DNA of 64,000 nt from an uncultured Paracoccaceae bacterium (GCA_951812615.1 CATOSU010000002.1:1550001-1614000), one strand, 5' to 3'; positions 1 through 9,572 are shown, counted from the first letter of the stretch. The notes: generated by a model from the sequence alone, not told the origin. Numbers and translations are program-made.

Positions 1-229
1 GCTGATCGCGGCGTTCGACCACGACCTCCATGAACGATCCTTCGAGCTGGTCCAGAGCGGCGCGGGTAACCGGCGGGCGTTCGACCTTGGGCTGCAGCCG
101 GGCGGCGGCGCCGGCGCGGACGGTTTCGTAGATTTCGAGGTTCAGGGACGGGCGTTCATCCCCGCCGCTGCAAGCCGCGAGCAGACTGAGGAGCAATCCG
201 GCCATGGCGGGGCGGTTCAGGCGTATCAA
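1..229 (-). CDS. YjbF-family lipoprotein (3' part beyond window)
   Basis: Partial gene running off the left edge. The N terminus has a lipoprotein signal: a short Arg-containing head, a Leu-rich core and a lipobox reading LLAAC-SGG, so the mature protein should be anchored to a membrane by a lipid on that Cys. I chose the TTG at 229 because it overlaps the stop of the upstream yjbH gene (TTGA) and gives a better signal peptide head; the ATG at 205 is the alternative. Identification as YjbF rests on the lipobox, the short visible N terminus and the tight coupling to a clear YjbH gene; yjb operons make or export an exopolysaccharide. The function of YjbF itself is not established. Confidence 0.65.
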   Translation of the reverse strand, partial: MIRLNRPAMAGLLLSLLAACSGGDERPSLNLEIYETVRAGAAARLQPKVERPPVTRAALDQLEGSFMEVVVERRDQ

Positions 230-2397
230 TTCCAGAACCTCGCTTTCTGGGACTGCAGGGCGTTGCGGTGGGCTTCGCGCACCTGCGGGTAGAGCCGGCC
301 AGGCACGTGCAGCTTGGCGCCGCCGTCGCGCTGAATCGGGCGGACCGTTGTGCCGATGGCCTGACGGCTGGGCTTGCCGAGGAACCAGCTGACCGGGATG
401 CGGACCCGGATGCCCTTGTCGAACGAGCCTTCGCCGAAATCCTGCGCGCTGGCACTGGTCAGGGTGAAGAAGCCGCCGACGAGGACGCCGTTGTCAAATT
501 CCCGGTCGATGGTGAAGGTCGCTCCGACGTCGCCGGCCAGATAGCGGCCAACGTCGATCTGACCGTAAAACCCGTTTCTGAAGTTGTAATAGGCGCTGGC
601 ATGGCCGGTGATCACGTCGTAATCCTGAAAGGTGAACTGCTGATTGAAGTCCCGCTGAACCGCCCAGTTGGCTTCGACCCCGAGGCCCAGCCGGCTGTTG
701 ACGGGTTTCCACAGAAGTTCGGTCGAGATGCCGCCGAACATCGGTTCGAGATAGCCGAAGGTGACGCGGCCAAAGAGGTCGGGGCCCGGTTTCCACTGGT
801 AGGCAGCGAAGAGGTTGTTGATCGTGGTGTCGTATTGCGCGTAGCGCACGGCATTGGTGCGCACTGGCGGCAGGTTCGAAACCGACACCCGTCTGCTGTC
901 GGCGATGTTGCCCCAGATCCGCTGGCGCAGGCCGCCGGAGATCAGCCAGTTTGGCGCCGGGCGATAGGTGCCGCGCAGTTCGACCCCGACATCCAGACGG
1001 AAGGGCACATCGGGGTCAAAATAGGACTGTGAAAAATATGGGGCCAGCGACCAGCTGAAACCGGGGTAAAGCCCGTCGCCCTCGACCGCGGTTTCCGCCA
1101 GCGCGGGCGGGTCGCCATAGCCCAGCACGGCCTCGATTGCCGCTGCGGCGTCGGCGTCGAACTCCAGCGCTTCGAGATCTGACCGGCGGACCGTCACGGC
1201 ATTCAGCGCCATGCCGTTGTTCACCTCGATCAGGCGGAAGGTTTCGACCGAGGGCGGCATGACCCGGGTCATGGCCCGCGCGGCGCGGCCGACGGCGTTC
1301 ATGTGCGACCGGTAGCGGTAGTTGCGATAGCGCAGTTCGGCCGAATTGGCCTTTACGTCCAGCGTTTCGAGGATCAGGCCGTCCTCGCGCAGGATCGGGT
1401 CCAGCAGGTCGCGCAGCGCCAGAGGCACCTGCTCGTTTTCCGCCCATGCGGTGTCCCACAGCTCGGGGCTGACATTTCTGTCGGGGCGCGGCTGTATCGG
1501 AGCGGCAGCGGGGATGCGCATCGGGGTCGCCGGGTAATAGGGGCTGAGCTGAATCTGCGCGGTCAGGCCGAATTCCGAGCCGTACATATAGTAGGCGCCC
1601 AGACGGGTCATCGGCGTTGCCTGATACTCGACACCGAAGTTGATACTGGATTTGCGCTCGAACACGTTGCTGCGCTGGGTCTCGATCTCGTAGGCGTCCG
1701 AGGAGTATTCCAGCTTTAGGCCCCATTTCTCGCTGGGCTGCCATTCAAGCCCGCCGAACGGGGCCATCGGCCCGCGAAACCACTGATCATAGGACAGCTG
1801 GCCTCCGGTGCCGCCCGGTGTGAAGCGCGGCCGGTCGTCCCCGAAGGGCGAGCCGATCGAGCCATATGAGCCCAGCCGCCCCCAGCCGAGGCCGGCGGTC
1901 AGCTTCAGTTTGCCGGGATTGCGGGCGGATCCGATTGCCGGTGTCTGAAAGGTTTTGGTCGCGACGATATATTCGGCGGCATTGACACCGGTGCCGGCGA
2001 AATCCTGCAGGCCCACCGTGATCGACGGCATGTAGCGGGATTCTTTCCGCAGCCGGAACCGGACGTCGAAATTGCGGTCCCAGTAGGTGGAATAACCGAA
2101 CAGGTTCAGGTCCTTGGTGCCGTTGTAGCGAAAGCTGGCTGACAGCCATGGCAGGGCCTGAAAGGTCAGCGTCGTGCGCAACTGCCCGCCGAAATAGCCA
2201 ACGGTTGTCGCAAGGTTGGCATCATAGGTCATTTCCGCCGAGGGCATATCGATCAGACCGACCGAGCCGTACAGGTTCAGCGTGGTGGGCGGCAGGCGTT
2301 TGAAGGTGGGTTCTTCGGCAACGGCAGGGGTGACCGCGCAGACGGACGCAGCCAGACCGGCGCTGAAACGCCAAACTCGTAATATGCGCTTTACCAA
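226..2397 (-). CDS. YjbH-family exopolysaccharide outer-membrane protein
   Basis: 723 aa protein with a signal peptide (cleavage near VAEE, about residue 28) followed by long stretches of alternating, aromatic-rich beta segments such as NLYGSVGLIDMPSAEM, typical of the YjbH family (predicted outer-membrane beta-barrel). Such proteins accompany extracellular polysaccharide production. The start is a TTG; no nearby ATG fits the signal peptide. It overlaps the downstream YjbF-like lipoprotein gene by 4 bases, so the two are translationally coupled. The neighbouring polysaccharide genes (capD, glycosyltransferase, kdsB) support a role in surface polysaccharide. Family assignment is fairly secure; the exported polymer is unknown. 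Confidence 0.8.
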   Translation of the reverse strand: MVKRILRVWRFSAGLAASVCAVTPAVAEEPTFKRLPPTTLNLYGSVGLIDMPSAEMTYDANLATTVGYFGGQLRTTLTFQALPWLSASFRYNGTKDLNLFGYSTYWDRNFDVRFRLRKESRYMPSITVGLQDFAGTGVNAAEYIVATKTFQTPAIGSARNPGKLKLTAGLGWGRLGSYGSIGSPFGDDRPRFTPGGTGGQLSYDQWFRGPMAPFGGLEWQPSEKWGLKLEYSSDAYEIETQRSNVFERKSSINFGVEYQATPMTRLGAYYMYGSEFGLTAQIQLSPYYPATPMRIPAAAPIQPRPDRNVSPELWDTAWAENEQVPLALRDLLDPILREDGLILETLDVKANSAELRYRNYRYRSHMNAVGRAARAMTRVMPPSVETFRLIEVNNGMALNAVTVRRSDLEALEFDADAAAAIEAVLGYGDPPALAETAVEGDGLYPGFSWSLAPYFSQSYFDPDVPFRLDVGVELRGTYRPAPNWLISGGLRQRIWGNIADSRRVSVSNLPPVRTNAVRYAQYDTTINNLFAAYQWKPGPDLFGRVTFGYLEPMFGGISTELLWKPVNSRLGLGVEANWAVQRDFNQQFTFQDYDVITGHASAYYNFRNGFYGQIDVGRYLAGDVGATFTIDREFDNGVLVGGFFTLTSASAQDFGEGSFDKGIRVRIPVSWFLGKPSRQAIGTTVRPIQRDGGAKLHVPGRLYPQVREAHRNALQSQKARFWN

Positions 2398-2531
2398 AGA
2401 ATGGCCCCGCCACTTGCGCTGTTTTGCCCGCGTTAGACCACAGGTCCGGCGCCCGGATCAACGGCGCGAAGGGTTCACGGCGGTCACGCGCGCGTGGGCG
2501 CGCCTAAAATGCGACAGGTCTGAGGGAGAAA

Positions 2532-4498
2532 TCAGGAGCTTTTGCGCCCCGACAGGCCCGGTTCGAACCCTTCGACGCAGCCTGCCAGCACCTTGCGGGC
2601 CGCCAGCGCGTCGCCAGCATCGATTGCCTGCTGCAATCCGCGCAGCGTCGAGGCGACCTCAAGCTCGGACCGGGAGGTTTCGCGCGCGCAGCTGATTTTC
2701 TGGTACTTCGTGCCGACCAGATCATTGGTGAGGGTCAGTTCCTCGCACATTTTTTCGCCCGGCCGCAGACCGATGATTTCGATCTCGATATCGCCGTCAG
2801 GATGGGTGGCGTCGCGCACCGCGTGGCCGGCGCTTTCGATGACCTGCCGGGCCAGTTGCAGGATCGGCACGGGTTCGCCCATATCGAGCACGAGACTTCG
2901 CCCCCGGCGGCGGCGGCGCCGGCCTTGAGCACCAGGGTAACCGCCTCGCGGATGGTCATGAAGAACCGCATCACTTCGGGATCGGTCACCGTAACAGGCC
3001 CGCCGCGGGCGATCTGTTCGTGAAACAGCGGAATGACCGACCCGGACGATCCCAGCACGTTGCCGAACCGGACCATGGTCAGGATGGTGTCGCCGCTGCG
3101 CGTGGCCATGTCCTGTACGATCTGTTCGGCGACGCGTTTGCTGGCGCCCATGACGTTGGTCGGGCGCACAGCCTTGTCCGAGGACACCAGAATGAAACGT
3201 TCGACCCCGGCATGTATGGCTTCGGCGGCCAGAACCTGTGTGCCGAATACGTTGTTGGCCAGACCCGGCAGCGGGTTCGCCTCGACCAGCGGCACGTGTT
3301 TGTAGGCGGCCGCGTGCAGGATGATCTGTACCTGCTGTTCGCGCAGCACCTGACGGACATGGCGGCTGTCGGCGATGGTGCCCAGAACCGGGACGATTTC
3401 GACCTCGAAATCTGCAATCTCGAGGATCTGCCGGATTTCCTGTTCGATGGTGTAGAGCGCCAGTTCGCTCAGCTCGAACAGCACCAGCCGCGTGGGCCGG
3501 CATCCCAGCACCTGCCGGCACAGTTCGGATCCGATTGACCCGCCGGCGCCGCTGACCATGACGGACCGTCCGACATAGGCCGAGAACGCATCGCCCAGGG
3601 GGATGTCGCGGCGGTTGCGCCCGAGAAAGGCGTTGGGTTCCACGACTGTCAGCTTGTCGACCAGCGCCTCTTCCCCGACGAGCTGGGCAAATGACGGCAG
3701 GGCCTGAACCTCCAGCCCCAGCTTTTGCAGGCGGCGCGCGATCTGGGCCTGTTTCGGCTGGCTGGCCGAGGGCATTGCCAGCAGAACGCGCGATACTGAC
3801 CGTTTTTGCGCAAGGTCCGGGATTCGTGATGGCGGATGAACCTGCAGGCCCGACAGGCGGATGCCGTGCAGGGACGGATTGTCGTCGATGAAGGCAATCG
3901 CCTCGATACTGTCATGCGCCTTGAGCGCGAGCGCGAGCTGTGTGCCGGTTGTGCCGGCGCCGTAGATCAGCACGGGGCGCACCGGTTTGCCGCGGCTGTA
4001 GATCGCGGTGACGACCTGATAGAGAAGCGCCCGGCTGCCCACGGCAAGCAGGAAATAGACGATGCCGAACATCACATGCGTGCCGGGCGGCAGGTACAGG
4101 CCGTTCAGCAGCGACAACCCGGCCTCGGCCACGGCGATGGCAAAGGCAAAGGCGGCGGTGAGGCGGATGGCCTGACGTTCGTAATCGTTCAGGACGATTT
4201 GCGGGATGCCCATCGCCAGCGACAGGCCGGCGGAGATGATCAGCAGGAAGGGCAGGATGGGCAGCGCCCGAATCAGGGTTTCCGGCGCCGAGGCGGGCAG
4301 CGATTGCAGCGTAAAGGCAATCAGCAGGGCGACCGGGATCAGAACCAGATCAACGGCAAGGAAGACATAGGATTTTTGCTTCCTGCTCAGTGCGTTGATA
4401 AATTGGAGCATTTCTGATCCGGTCTTTTCCGTCGCGGCCCGGTTGCGGACCTGTTTTCCGATACGGCCCGTCGTAAGGGTGCCGAAGGATGAGCTCAA
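2532..4498 (-). pseudogene. CapD/WbpM-type nucleotide-sugar 4,6-dehydratase, frameshifted
   Basis: Membrane-bound polysaccharide-biosynthesis epimerase/dehydratase. About four hydrophobic helices open the protein, followed by a first Rossmann segment and then the catalytic SDR domain with the NAD motif GAGGSIGSELCRQ, SSDKAVRPTNVMGASKR and RFGNVLGSSGSV. Family members dehydrate UDP-N-acetyl sugars at the start of O-antigen or capsule synthesis. The reading frame breaks near 2891-2899. Upstream reads ...AGGEVS; one frame over, the family sequence resumes at LVLDMGEPVPI and continues to GLRPGEKMCEEL and the C terminus. One missing T restores GGEVFVLDMGEP. The start may be ATG 4411 (MLQFINALSRKQKSY) rather than TTG 4498. 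The upstream frame alone stops at 2735. This is either a real mutation or a sequencing error. Confidence 0.85.
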
Positions 4499-4603
4499 GT
4501 CAGTTCAATTGTCTGATTGGCCCCGGTGAGGGCCACAATGACGCAAGTGTTTACTAAAACTGGTTAACTTTGCAAAATTTGTGGCAAATCGTATGGGCCG
4601 GAC

Positions 4604-5839
4604 CTACTGCGCAATAAGCCGCACATCCCGGACACGGTCGGTTTCGGCGCGGACCCGCTGAGAGAACAGCCAGAACCGGAAGGTTGGCTGAGTGCGTTCG
4701 CTTTTGCCGAACAGCCCGCCGGTCTGTTCCCAGTATCCCTGATCGGTGAACGCGACCCGGTGATAGCGCGTGGTGCGGGAGAACCGCATCAGGGTCACGA
4801 TCCGGCCGGCGGCGACCTGTTGCTGGGCGGTCCGCCGCAAGTGCCGTTTGCGCGTTGCCCGCCCGGACAGGACAACCGAGTCGGCGTCGCTGACGGGGAA
4901 GGTGGCAAAGCCGCCGCCGAGGTCCTGTATCGGCCGAAACAGGTTTTGCCGGCGTTCGTTGCCGTCCTTGTAGCCCTGTCGCAGCCCGCGCAGCAGGCGG
5001 CGCACGTCCCGTGGTTCCAGCCGGCCGGCGACCATGTGTTCCACCAGACGTTTGCGTTCCGACGCCATCACCCGCTGCCAGACGCCACGGCGGATCTGGC
5101 TGTCGCAATGGCGGCGCAGGAACACGGCCCAGCTGGCCCCGATTTCATGCAGGTCGCGCGGCACGCGGTCGGGCCTGCGCCGTTCGCTTTCGGCAAAGCC
5201 GTGATGGACCTCGGCGCGCGGGACAACCGCGGTGCAGGCGTGGCGTGCGGCCAGTCTCAGGTTCAGGTCGGTTTCGTCCAGAAAGAACCGGTAGTTGGGA
5301 TCGAACCCGCCCATTTCCACGAGCGTGTCGCGCCGGAACGCCATGTTTGTTCCCTGCGTCTTGACCCCCTGTTCCGGGCTTCCGGTCAGCAGGGTGGGCT
5401 GCACATCGTCCAGCTCCAGCGGCCGTGACAGGCCGGTCCGGTCCACGGTTTCGGCCTTCCATTGCCATGAAATGCCGTTGCGGCCGCGGACATACCCGCC
5501 AGCGGCGGACACGTCGGGATGCTGAAACGGGGCGGCCAGATGGGTCAGCCAGCTGGGTTCCGGCACGGCGTCGTCGTCGATGAAGGCGACAATTTCGCCA
5601 TCGGCATGGGCGATACCCAGATTGCGGGCTTCCGAGATGTTCGGGTCGTCAAAGGCGATGGCCTTGATATGCGCGGCCTGCGGCATTTCGCGCAGGATCG
5701 AACGCCCGCCGGCATCGGCGACGACAATAATCTCGAAGGGATAGTACCGGAGTTGGGACAGACCGATCAGGCAGCGCCGCAGAGCTTTCGGCCGCTCCCG
5801 GCTGACGACGACGACGCTGACCGCCGCCGGCGCGGTCAT
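4604..5839 (-). CDS. Family 2 glycosyltransferase
   Basis: 411 aa. The N-terminal GT-A fold is clear: VSVVVVSRERPKALRRCL, then ADGEIVAFIDDDAVPEPSWL containing the metal- and nucleotide-binding DDD, and later an ETDLNLR acidic motif. It should transfer a sugar from a nucleotide donor to a growing polysaccharide; donor and acceptor cannot be read from sequence. The C-terminal 150 residues are basic and unassigned. The ATG at 5839 overlaps the kdsB stop (ATGA), so I preferred it to upstream starts in the same frame. Together with cysQ and kdsB it forms a tightly packed minus-strand operon, which suggests a Kdo-containing surface glycan. Confidence 0.85.
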   Translation of the reverse strand: MTAPAAVSVVVVSRERPKALRRCLIGLSQLRYYPFEIIVVADAGGRSILREMPQAAHIKAIAFDDPNISEARNLGIAHADGEIVAFIDDDAVPEPSWLTHLAAPFQHPDVSAAGGYVRGRNGISWQWKAETVDRTGLSRPLELDDVQPTLLTGSPEQGVKTQGTNMAFRRDTLVEMGGFDPNYRFFLDETDLNLRLAARHACTAVVPRAEVHHGFAESERRRPDRVPRDLHEIGASWAVFLRRHCDSQIRRGVWQRVMASERKRLVEHMVAGRLEPRDVRRLLRGLRQGYKDGNERRQNLFRPIQDLGGGFATFPVSDADSVVLSGRATRKRHLRRTAQQQVAAGRIVTLMRFSRTTRYHRVAFTDQGYWEQTGGLFGKSERTQPTFRFWLFSQRVRAETDRVRDVRLIAQ

Positions 5840-6636
5840 TCCAGACCCATCTCGGCCATCATGGTTTCCAGCCGGGGCACGTCTGCGGGGTTGTTCAGTT
5901 CCCAGAACTGGCGTCCGCGGGCTTCGACCTCCACGCACAGAACCTTGCGGCCATTTTCCATGAAACGAAGCTGCTCCAGCCCTTCCAGTTCTTCCAGCGG
6001 CCCGACCGGCCAGTCCGGATAGGCCGACAATGCGTCCGGACGGTAGGCGTATACGCCGACATGATGAAAAACAGGTGTCATTTCTGCATCATCATAGGCG
6101 CGGTCGGTGAATGGTACGACCTCTTTGGAAAAATAGAGCGCGGTGCGGTCAGCGGCGAACACCGCGGTGGTGCCGCCGACGCGCCCGGCCCGGCGGTCGG
6201 CAAGAAAGCCGTTCAGGGCCGCGCCGTCACAGCGCAGCACCGGGGTTGCGACACCGGCCCGGGGTGCGTCGCGCAGCCCGGTGATCAGGTCTTCGACGAA
6301 CCAATGCGGGGTCAGCGGCGCGTCGCCCTGCAGATTGACGACGATCTCGTACCCGCCGCCAAGCGCCGCATGCGCCTCGGCCACGCGTTCGGTGCCGTTT
6401 CGCCATTTGTCAGAGGTCATCACCACCTCGGCGCCGAACCCGGTCGCCGCGTCGGCAATACGATCGTCATCGGTTGCCACCACGACCCGGTCCGCGCCGC
6501 TGACCGACCGGGCGGCCAGCCAGCTGCGTTCGATCAGGGTGCGCGACACGCCGCCGGCCCCGCGCAGCGGGACAAGCGGCTTGCCCGGATAGCGCGTGGA
6601 CGGGTAGCGGGCCGGTATGACGATCAGGACCGACAT
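5836..6636 (-). CDS. kdsB: 3-deoxy-manno-octulosonate cytidylyltransferase
   Basis: 266 aa cytoplasmic enzyme that activates Kdo as CMP-Kdo for lipopolysaccharide or capsule. Diagnostic features are the N-terminal nucleotide-binding loop IPARYPSTRYPGKPL, RVVVATDDDRI, the NGTERVAEA motif, VVNLQGDAPL and the C-terminal VGPLEELEGLEQLRF. The ATG at 6636 overlaps the cysQ stop by one base and yields the canonical MSVLIVIPARYPS start. Family length is about 250 aa, so it looks complete. A canonical kdsB may also exist elsewhere for lipid A core; the setting among polysaccharide genes suggests this copy could be dedicated to a capsule-like glycan (inference). Confidence 0.92.
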   Translation of the reverse strand: MSVLIVIPARYPSTRYPGKPLVPLRGAGGVSRTLIERSWLAARSVSGADRVVVATDDDRIADAATGFGAEVVMTSDKWRNGTERVAEAHAALGGGYEIVVNLQGDAPLTPHWFVEDLITGLRDAPRAGVATPVLRCDGAALNGFLADRRAGRVGGTTAVFAADRTALYFSKEVVPFTDRAYDDAEMTPVFHHVGVYAYRPDALSAYPDWPVGPLEELEGLEQLRFMENGRKVLCVEVEARGRQFWELNNPADVPRLETMMAEMGLE

Positions 6637-7433
6637 CAGGCGGATTGCAGATCCACGCCCGGTGCGTAGGCGATGAAGAACGGGTTGGCATAGCCGTCCT
6701 TGCCGTAGACCAGCGGCGTCAGGTCGTCGAAGCGCACCACCTGACCGCCTGCGCCGCGCAGCACGGCATCCGCGGCGGCAGTGTCCCATTCCATCGTGCG
6801 GCCCAGACGCGGGTAAAGATCGGCCTCGCCCGCCGCGATCAGGCAGAATTTCAGCGACGACCCGGCGCTGGTCATGTCGCGCACGTTGTATTTGCCGATA
6901 TAGTCGTCGGTGGCCTGATCGCGGTGCGATTTGGAGGCCACGACCATCAGCGCGCCATTGTCGGGGTTGGTGACCGAGAGCGGTTTGGTTTCGCCAATGG
7001 TATCGGCGTCGAACGGGCCGGTTTCCTCGATCGTGCTGCCATCGGCGCGGGTGAAGAACATGCGTTCCTTTGCCGGGGCGTAAACGACACCGCGCGTTGG
7101 CACGCCGTTCTCGACCAGAGCGATATTGACGGTGAAATCGCCGCGCCGGTTGATGAATTCCTTGGTGCCGTCCAGCGGATCGACGATCAGGAACGTGTCG
7201 GAGCTGACGGTATGCGAGTCCGCCTGTTCCTCGGTCACGAGGGTCACATCCGGGAAGGCCGCCCGCAGGCCGGCGGAAATGATCGCATCGGCGGCTTCGT
7301 CGGCTTCGGTCACCGGGCTGTCGTCTGATTTGACTTTCACGTCGAAATCATCGGCATTGTAGATCTCGAGGATCTTGTCGCCGGCTTCGAGGGCCAGTTT
7401 CCGGATCACCGGGATAAGAGCTTCGTAATTCAC
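6636..7433 (-). CDS. cysQ: 3'(2'),5'-bisphosphate nucleotidase
   Basis: 265 aa inositol-monophosphatase-superfamily enzyme that hydrolyses 3'-phosphoadenosine 5'-phosphate to AMP, relieving inhibition of sulfotransferases and sulfate reduction. Metal-binding motifs are present: DDSPVTEAD, EEQAD, and DPLDGTKEFINRRGDFTVNIA, plus the C-terminal GRTMEWDTAAADAVLRGAGG. I chose the GTG at 7433 because GGAG lies 8 bases upstream; the ATG at 7472 would add a non-conserved leader. It is the first gene of the cysQ-kdsB-glycosyltransferase operon. PAP removal is needed when sulfated polysaccharides are made, which may explain the linkage (inference). Confidence 0.9.
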   Translation of the reverse strand: MNYEALIPVIRKLALEAGDKILEIYNADDFDVKVKSDDSPVTEADEAADAIISAGLRAAFPDVTLVTEEQADSHTVSSDTFLIVDPLDGTKEFINRRGDFTVNIALVENGVPTRGVVYAPAKERMFFTRADGSTIEETGPFDADTIGETKPLSVTNPDNGALMVVASKSHRDQATDDYIGKYNVRDMTSAGSSLKFCLIAAGEADLYPRLGRTMEWDTAAADAVLRGAGGQVVRFDDLTPLVYGKDGYANPFFIAYAPGVDLQSA

Positions 7434-7553
7434 GCAATATACTCCGCTTGCTGTGCTTTGTTGATAAATCACTCGGGCCTTCTTATGCTGAGCGGTAACG
7501 GGACAGCAAGAATTCCATGGCAGTTTGTTGAGCAGGACAGGACCGCTGCGTCA

Positions 7554-8363
7554 ATGTTTTACACTTCGGCACCGAAATCCGGATGGACCGCGACGGTCCG
7601 AACGCTTGAACTGATCTACCATACGGCGGTCAGGAACGTTCGGAAATCGCATAACAACGCGATCATCGCGATCCTGCTGAACATGCTGCAGATCGCCCTG
7701 ATGGTGCTGGTGTTCTATTTCATGTTCACCATTCTGGGCCTGCGCGGCATGGCGGTGCGCGGTGATTTCCTGATCTACATCATGTCGGGGATTTTCCTGT
7801 ATATCACGCATCTGAAGGCCATGGGCGCGGTTGTGGGATCGGACGGGCCGTCCAGCGCGATGATGCTGCACGCGCCGATGAACACGGCGATTTCGATTGC
7901 CGGCAACATTGTCAGTGCGCTTTATATTCAGATCCTGTCGATGGCGACGATCCTGTTTATCTATCACGTGGCGGTGACGCCGGTGGTGATAAAAGACCCG
8001 ATCGGCACGTTTGCGATGTTCCTGCTGGCGTTCTTTACCGGGCTGGGGGTCGGGTTGATCCTGTTGGCGATCAAGCCGTGGTTCCCGTCCTTCGTGGCGA
8101 TTTTCACCACGGTTTATCAGCGCGCCAACATGATTGCCTCGGGCAAGATGTTTCTGGCGAATACGCTTCCGGGCTACATGATTGCCATGTTCGACTGGAA
8201 CCCGCTGTTTCATTGCATCGATCAGGCGCGCGGGTATGCGTTCGCGAATTATTTCCCGCGCAACAGCAACTGGGAATATGCGCTGTGGCTGGGGATCACG
8301 TTGCTGATGGGCGAGTTTTATACCCGCAAACATGCGTCGCTGAGCTGGGGCGCACGCCGATGA
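7554..8363 (+). CDS. ABC-2 type polysaccharide export permease (KpsM/RkpT-like)
   Basis: 269 aa integral inner-membrane protein with about six hydrophobic segments, e.g. IAILLNMLQIALMVLVFYFM, and the ABC-2 membrane-domain layout (cytoplasmic N terminus, TRKHASLSWG tail). Such permeases pair with an ATPase to export capsule or O-antigen across the inner membrane. The start at 7554 (MFYTSAPKSGW) is preferred over 7458, with AGGA-type sequence upstream. It is divergent from cysQ and overlaps the downstream SH3 gene (ATGA). No ATP-binding partner is encoded in this window, which is unusual because kpsM and kpsT are normally adjacent. Confidence 0.82.
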   Translation: MFYTSAPKSGWTATVRTLELIYHTAVRNVRKSHNNAIIAILLNMLQIALMVLVFYFMFTILGLRGMAVRGDFLIYIMSGIFLYITHLKAMGAVVGSDGPSSAMMLHAPMNTAISIAGNIVSALYIQILSMATILFIYHVAVTPVVIKDPIGTFAMFLLAFFTGLGVGLILLAIKPWFPSFVAIFTTVYQRANMIASGKMFLANTLPGYMIAMFDWNPLFHCIDQARGYAFANYFPRNSNWEYALWLGITLLMGEFYTRKHASLSWGARR

Positions 8364-8962
8364 GACTGTTGTTTGTGCTCTGGGCGGCAATGATGCTGGC
8401 CGCCGGGGCGGGGCAGGCGCAGAGCGGCTATCCGGCACTGCATGCAGTTGTCGGGGTGGCGGGGGACGATGTGCTCAACATCCGCCGCGACCCCAGCGGG
8501 TCGGCCCCGGTTATCGGAAGCCTTGGACCGCATCAGACCGGGGTCGAGGTGACGGGCGCGGATGACAGCGGCAAGTGGCTGCGCGTCAACACGCAGGAAA
8601 GTTCGGGCTGGGCCGCGGCCCGGTTTCTGGAGCGCGCCGAAACGGCGGACTATGCCTTTGCCCGCGCGCTGAACTGTTTCGGGACTGAACCGTTCTGGTC
8701 GCTGGATATCGTTCAGGGGTCGAAGGCGACCCTGTCGCGCATGGATGGCCAGGTGCTGTCGTTCGGGTCCGGCCTGATGCGGCGGGGCGAAGGGCGCACT
8801 GACCGGTGGCTGCTGGGCTTTGGACAGGGGTTGCTGGTGGCGGCGCAACGCAGCTGCGGCGACGGCATGTCGGACCGCCATTATGCGCTGGATGCCAGTG
8901 TTGTGCTCGTCGAACAGGGAATGACGCTGTATTCCGGCTGTTGTTCCATTCAGCCCGAGTAA
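8360..8962 (+). CDS. Exported SH3b-domain protein with COG3650-like C terminus
   Basis: 200 aa with a cleavable signal peptide (MRLLFVLWAAMMLAAGAGQAQS), so it should act in the periplasm. Residues about 28-88 form a bacterial SH3 domain (DVLNIRRDPSGSAPVIGSL, then GWAAARFLER); these often bind peptidoglycan peptides. Residues about 95-200 have the CFGTEPFWSL motif seen in predicted membrane-associated COG3650 proteins, with further Cys residues near the end (SGCCS). The ATG overlaps the permease stop. Function is unknown; coupling to the exporter permease is suggestive only. Confidence 0.75.
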   Translation: MRLLFVLWAAMMLAAGAGQAQSGYPALHAVVGVAGDDVLNIRRDPSGSAPVIGSLGPHQTGVEVTGADDSGKWLRVNTQESSGWAAARFLERAETADYAFARALNCFGTEPFWSLDIVQGSKATLSRMDGQVLSFGSGLMRRGEGRTDRWLLGFGQGLLVAAQRSCGDGMSDRHYALDASVVLVEQGMTLYSGCCSIQPE

Positions 8963-8969
8963 TCCGCCG

Positions 8970-9572
8970 TCAGGTCACGACCCGCATCGTCAGGTTGATC
9001 CGTCCGCCTTGCGGCAGCAGGGTTGAGCTGCCCGCGCGGGTCCGGTCGATCCCGTGATAGATCAGACGGGCATCGCCGCCCATTACCGCCACGTCACCCG
9101 ATGACAGCCAGACGCTTTGCGTCGGCCCGCCGCGCGTGGTGTTGCCGATCCGGAACAATGCGTCGTCGCCGAGAGATACGGACACGACCGGGCAGGTGAA
9201 ATCGGCTTCGTCGCGATCCTGATGCAGACCCATTCTGGCCCCTGCGGCATAATGGTTGATCAGGCAGCATTCCGGCGGTCTGGCGCAGCCGGACACCTGT
9301 TCCCACACCTCTTGCAGGCAGTTTGGAATGGCCGGCCATGCCTGGCCTTGGGGGTGTTGCGGTTCATACCGGTAGCCTTTTCGGTCGGTTACCCAGCCAT
9401 ATTGCCCCGCGGCGGACATGCGCACGCTCATCTTTTTGCCCCGTGGCGTCACCGGTTCGAAAAGCGGCGCCGACTGCAGCACATCACCGATGGCGTCGCG
9501 CACGGTTTCCTGCCCGGCCCGGTCCAGAAAACCCTGATAGATTACGACACCTCGAATCGTCAGCCGTGTCAC
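8970..9572 (-). CDS. alkB: AlkB-type 2-oxoglutarate/Fe(II) DNA dealkylase
   Basis: 200 aa dioxygenase that removes 1-methyladenine and 3-methylcytosine lesions from DNA by oxidative demethylation. Visible iron ligands are H117 and D119 (NHYAAGARMGLHQDRDE) and H173 (RLIYHGIDR); the 2-oxoglutarate-binding arginines fit R191 and R197 (GRINLTMR). The GTG at 9572 follows GAGGTGG at good spacing, so I prefer it to the longer frame starting at 9632. It lies head to head with dnaK and tail to tail with the SH3 gene. No Ada-type regulator is nearby. Confidence 0.92.
   Translation of the reverse strand: MTRLTIRGVVIYQGFLDRAGQETVRDAIGDVLQSAPLFEPVTPRGKKMSVRMSAAGQYGWVTDRKGYRYEPQHPQGQAWPAIPNCLQEVWEQVSGCARPPECCLINHYAAGARMGLHQDRDEADFTCPVVSVSLGDDALFRIGNTTRGGPTQSVWLSSGDVAVMGGDARLIYHGIDRTRAGSSTLLPQGGRINLTMRVVT

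Noticed and set aside
268..1032. Long plus-strand open frame of about 250 codons opposite yjbH
   Set aside because: It is a shadow frame on the complement of a strong family match, common in GC-rich DNA; no recognisable domain or ribosome site.
4518..4535. TGGCCC/GGGCCA hairpin between the glycosyltransferase and capD genes
   Set aside because: Only a 6-bp stem without a T run; too weak to call a terminator.
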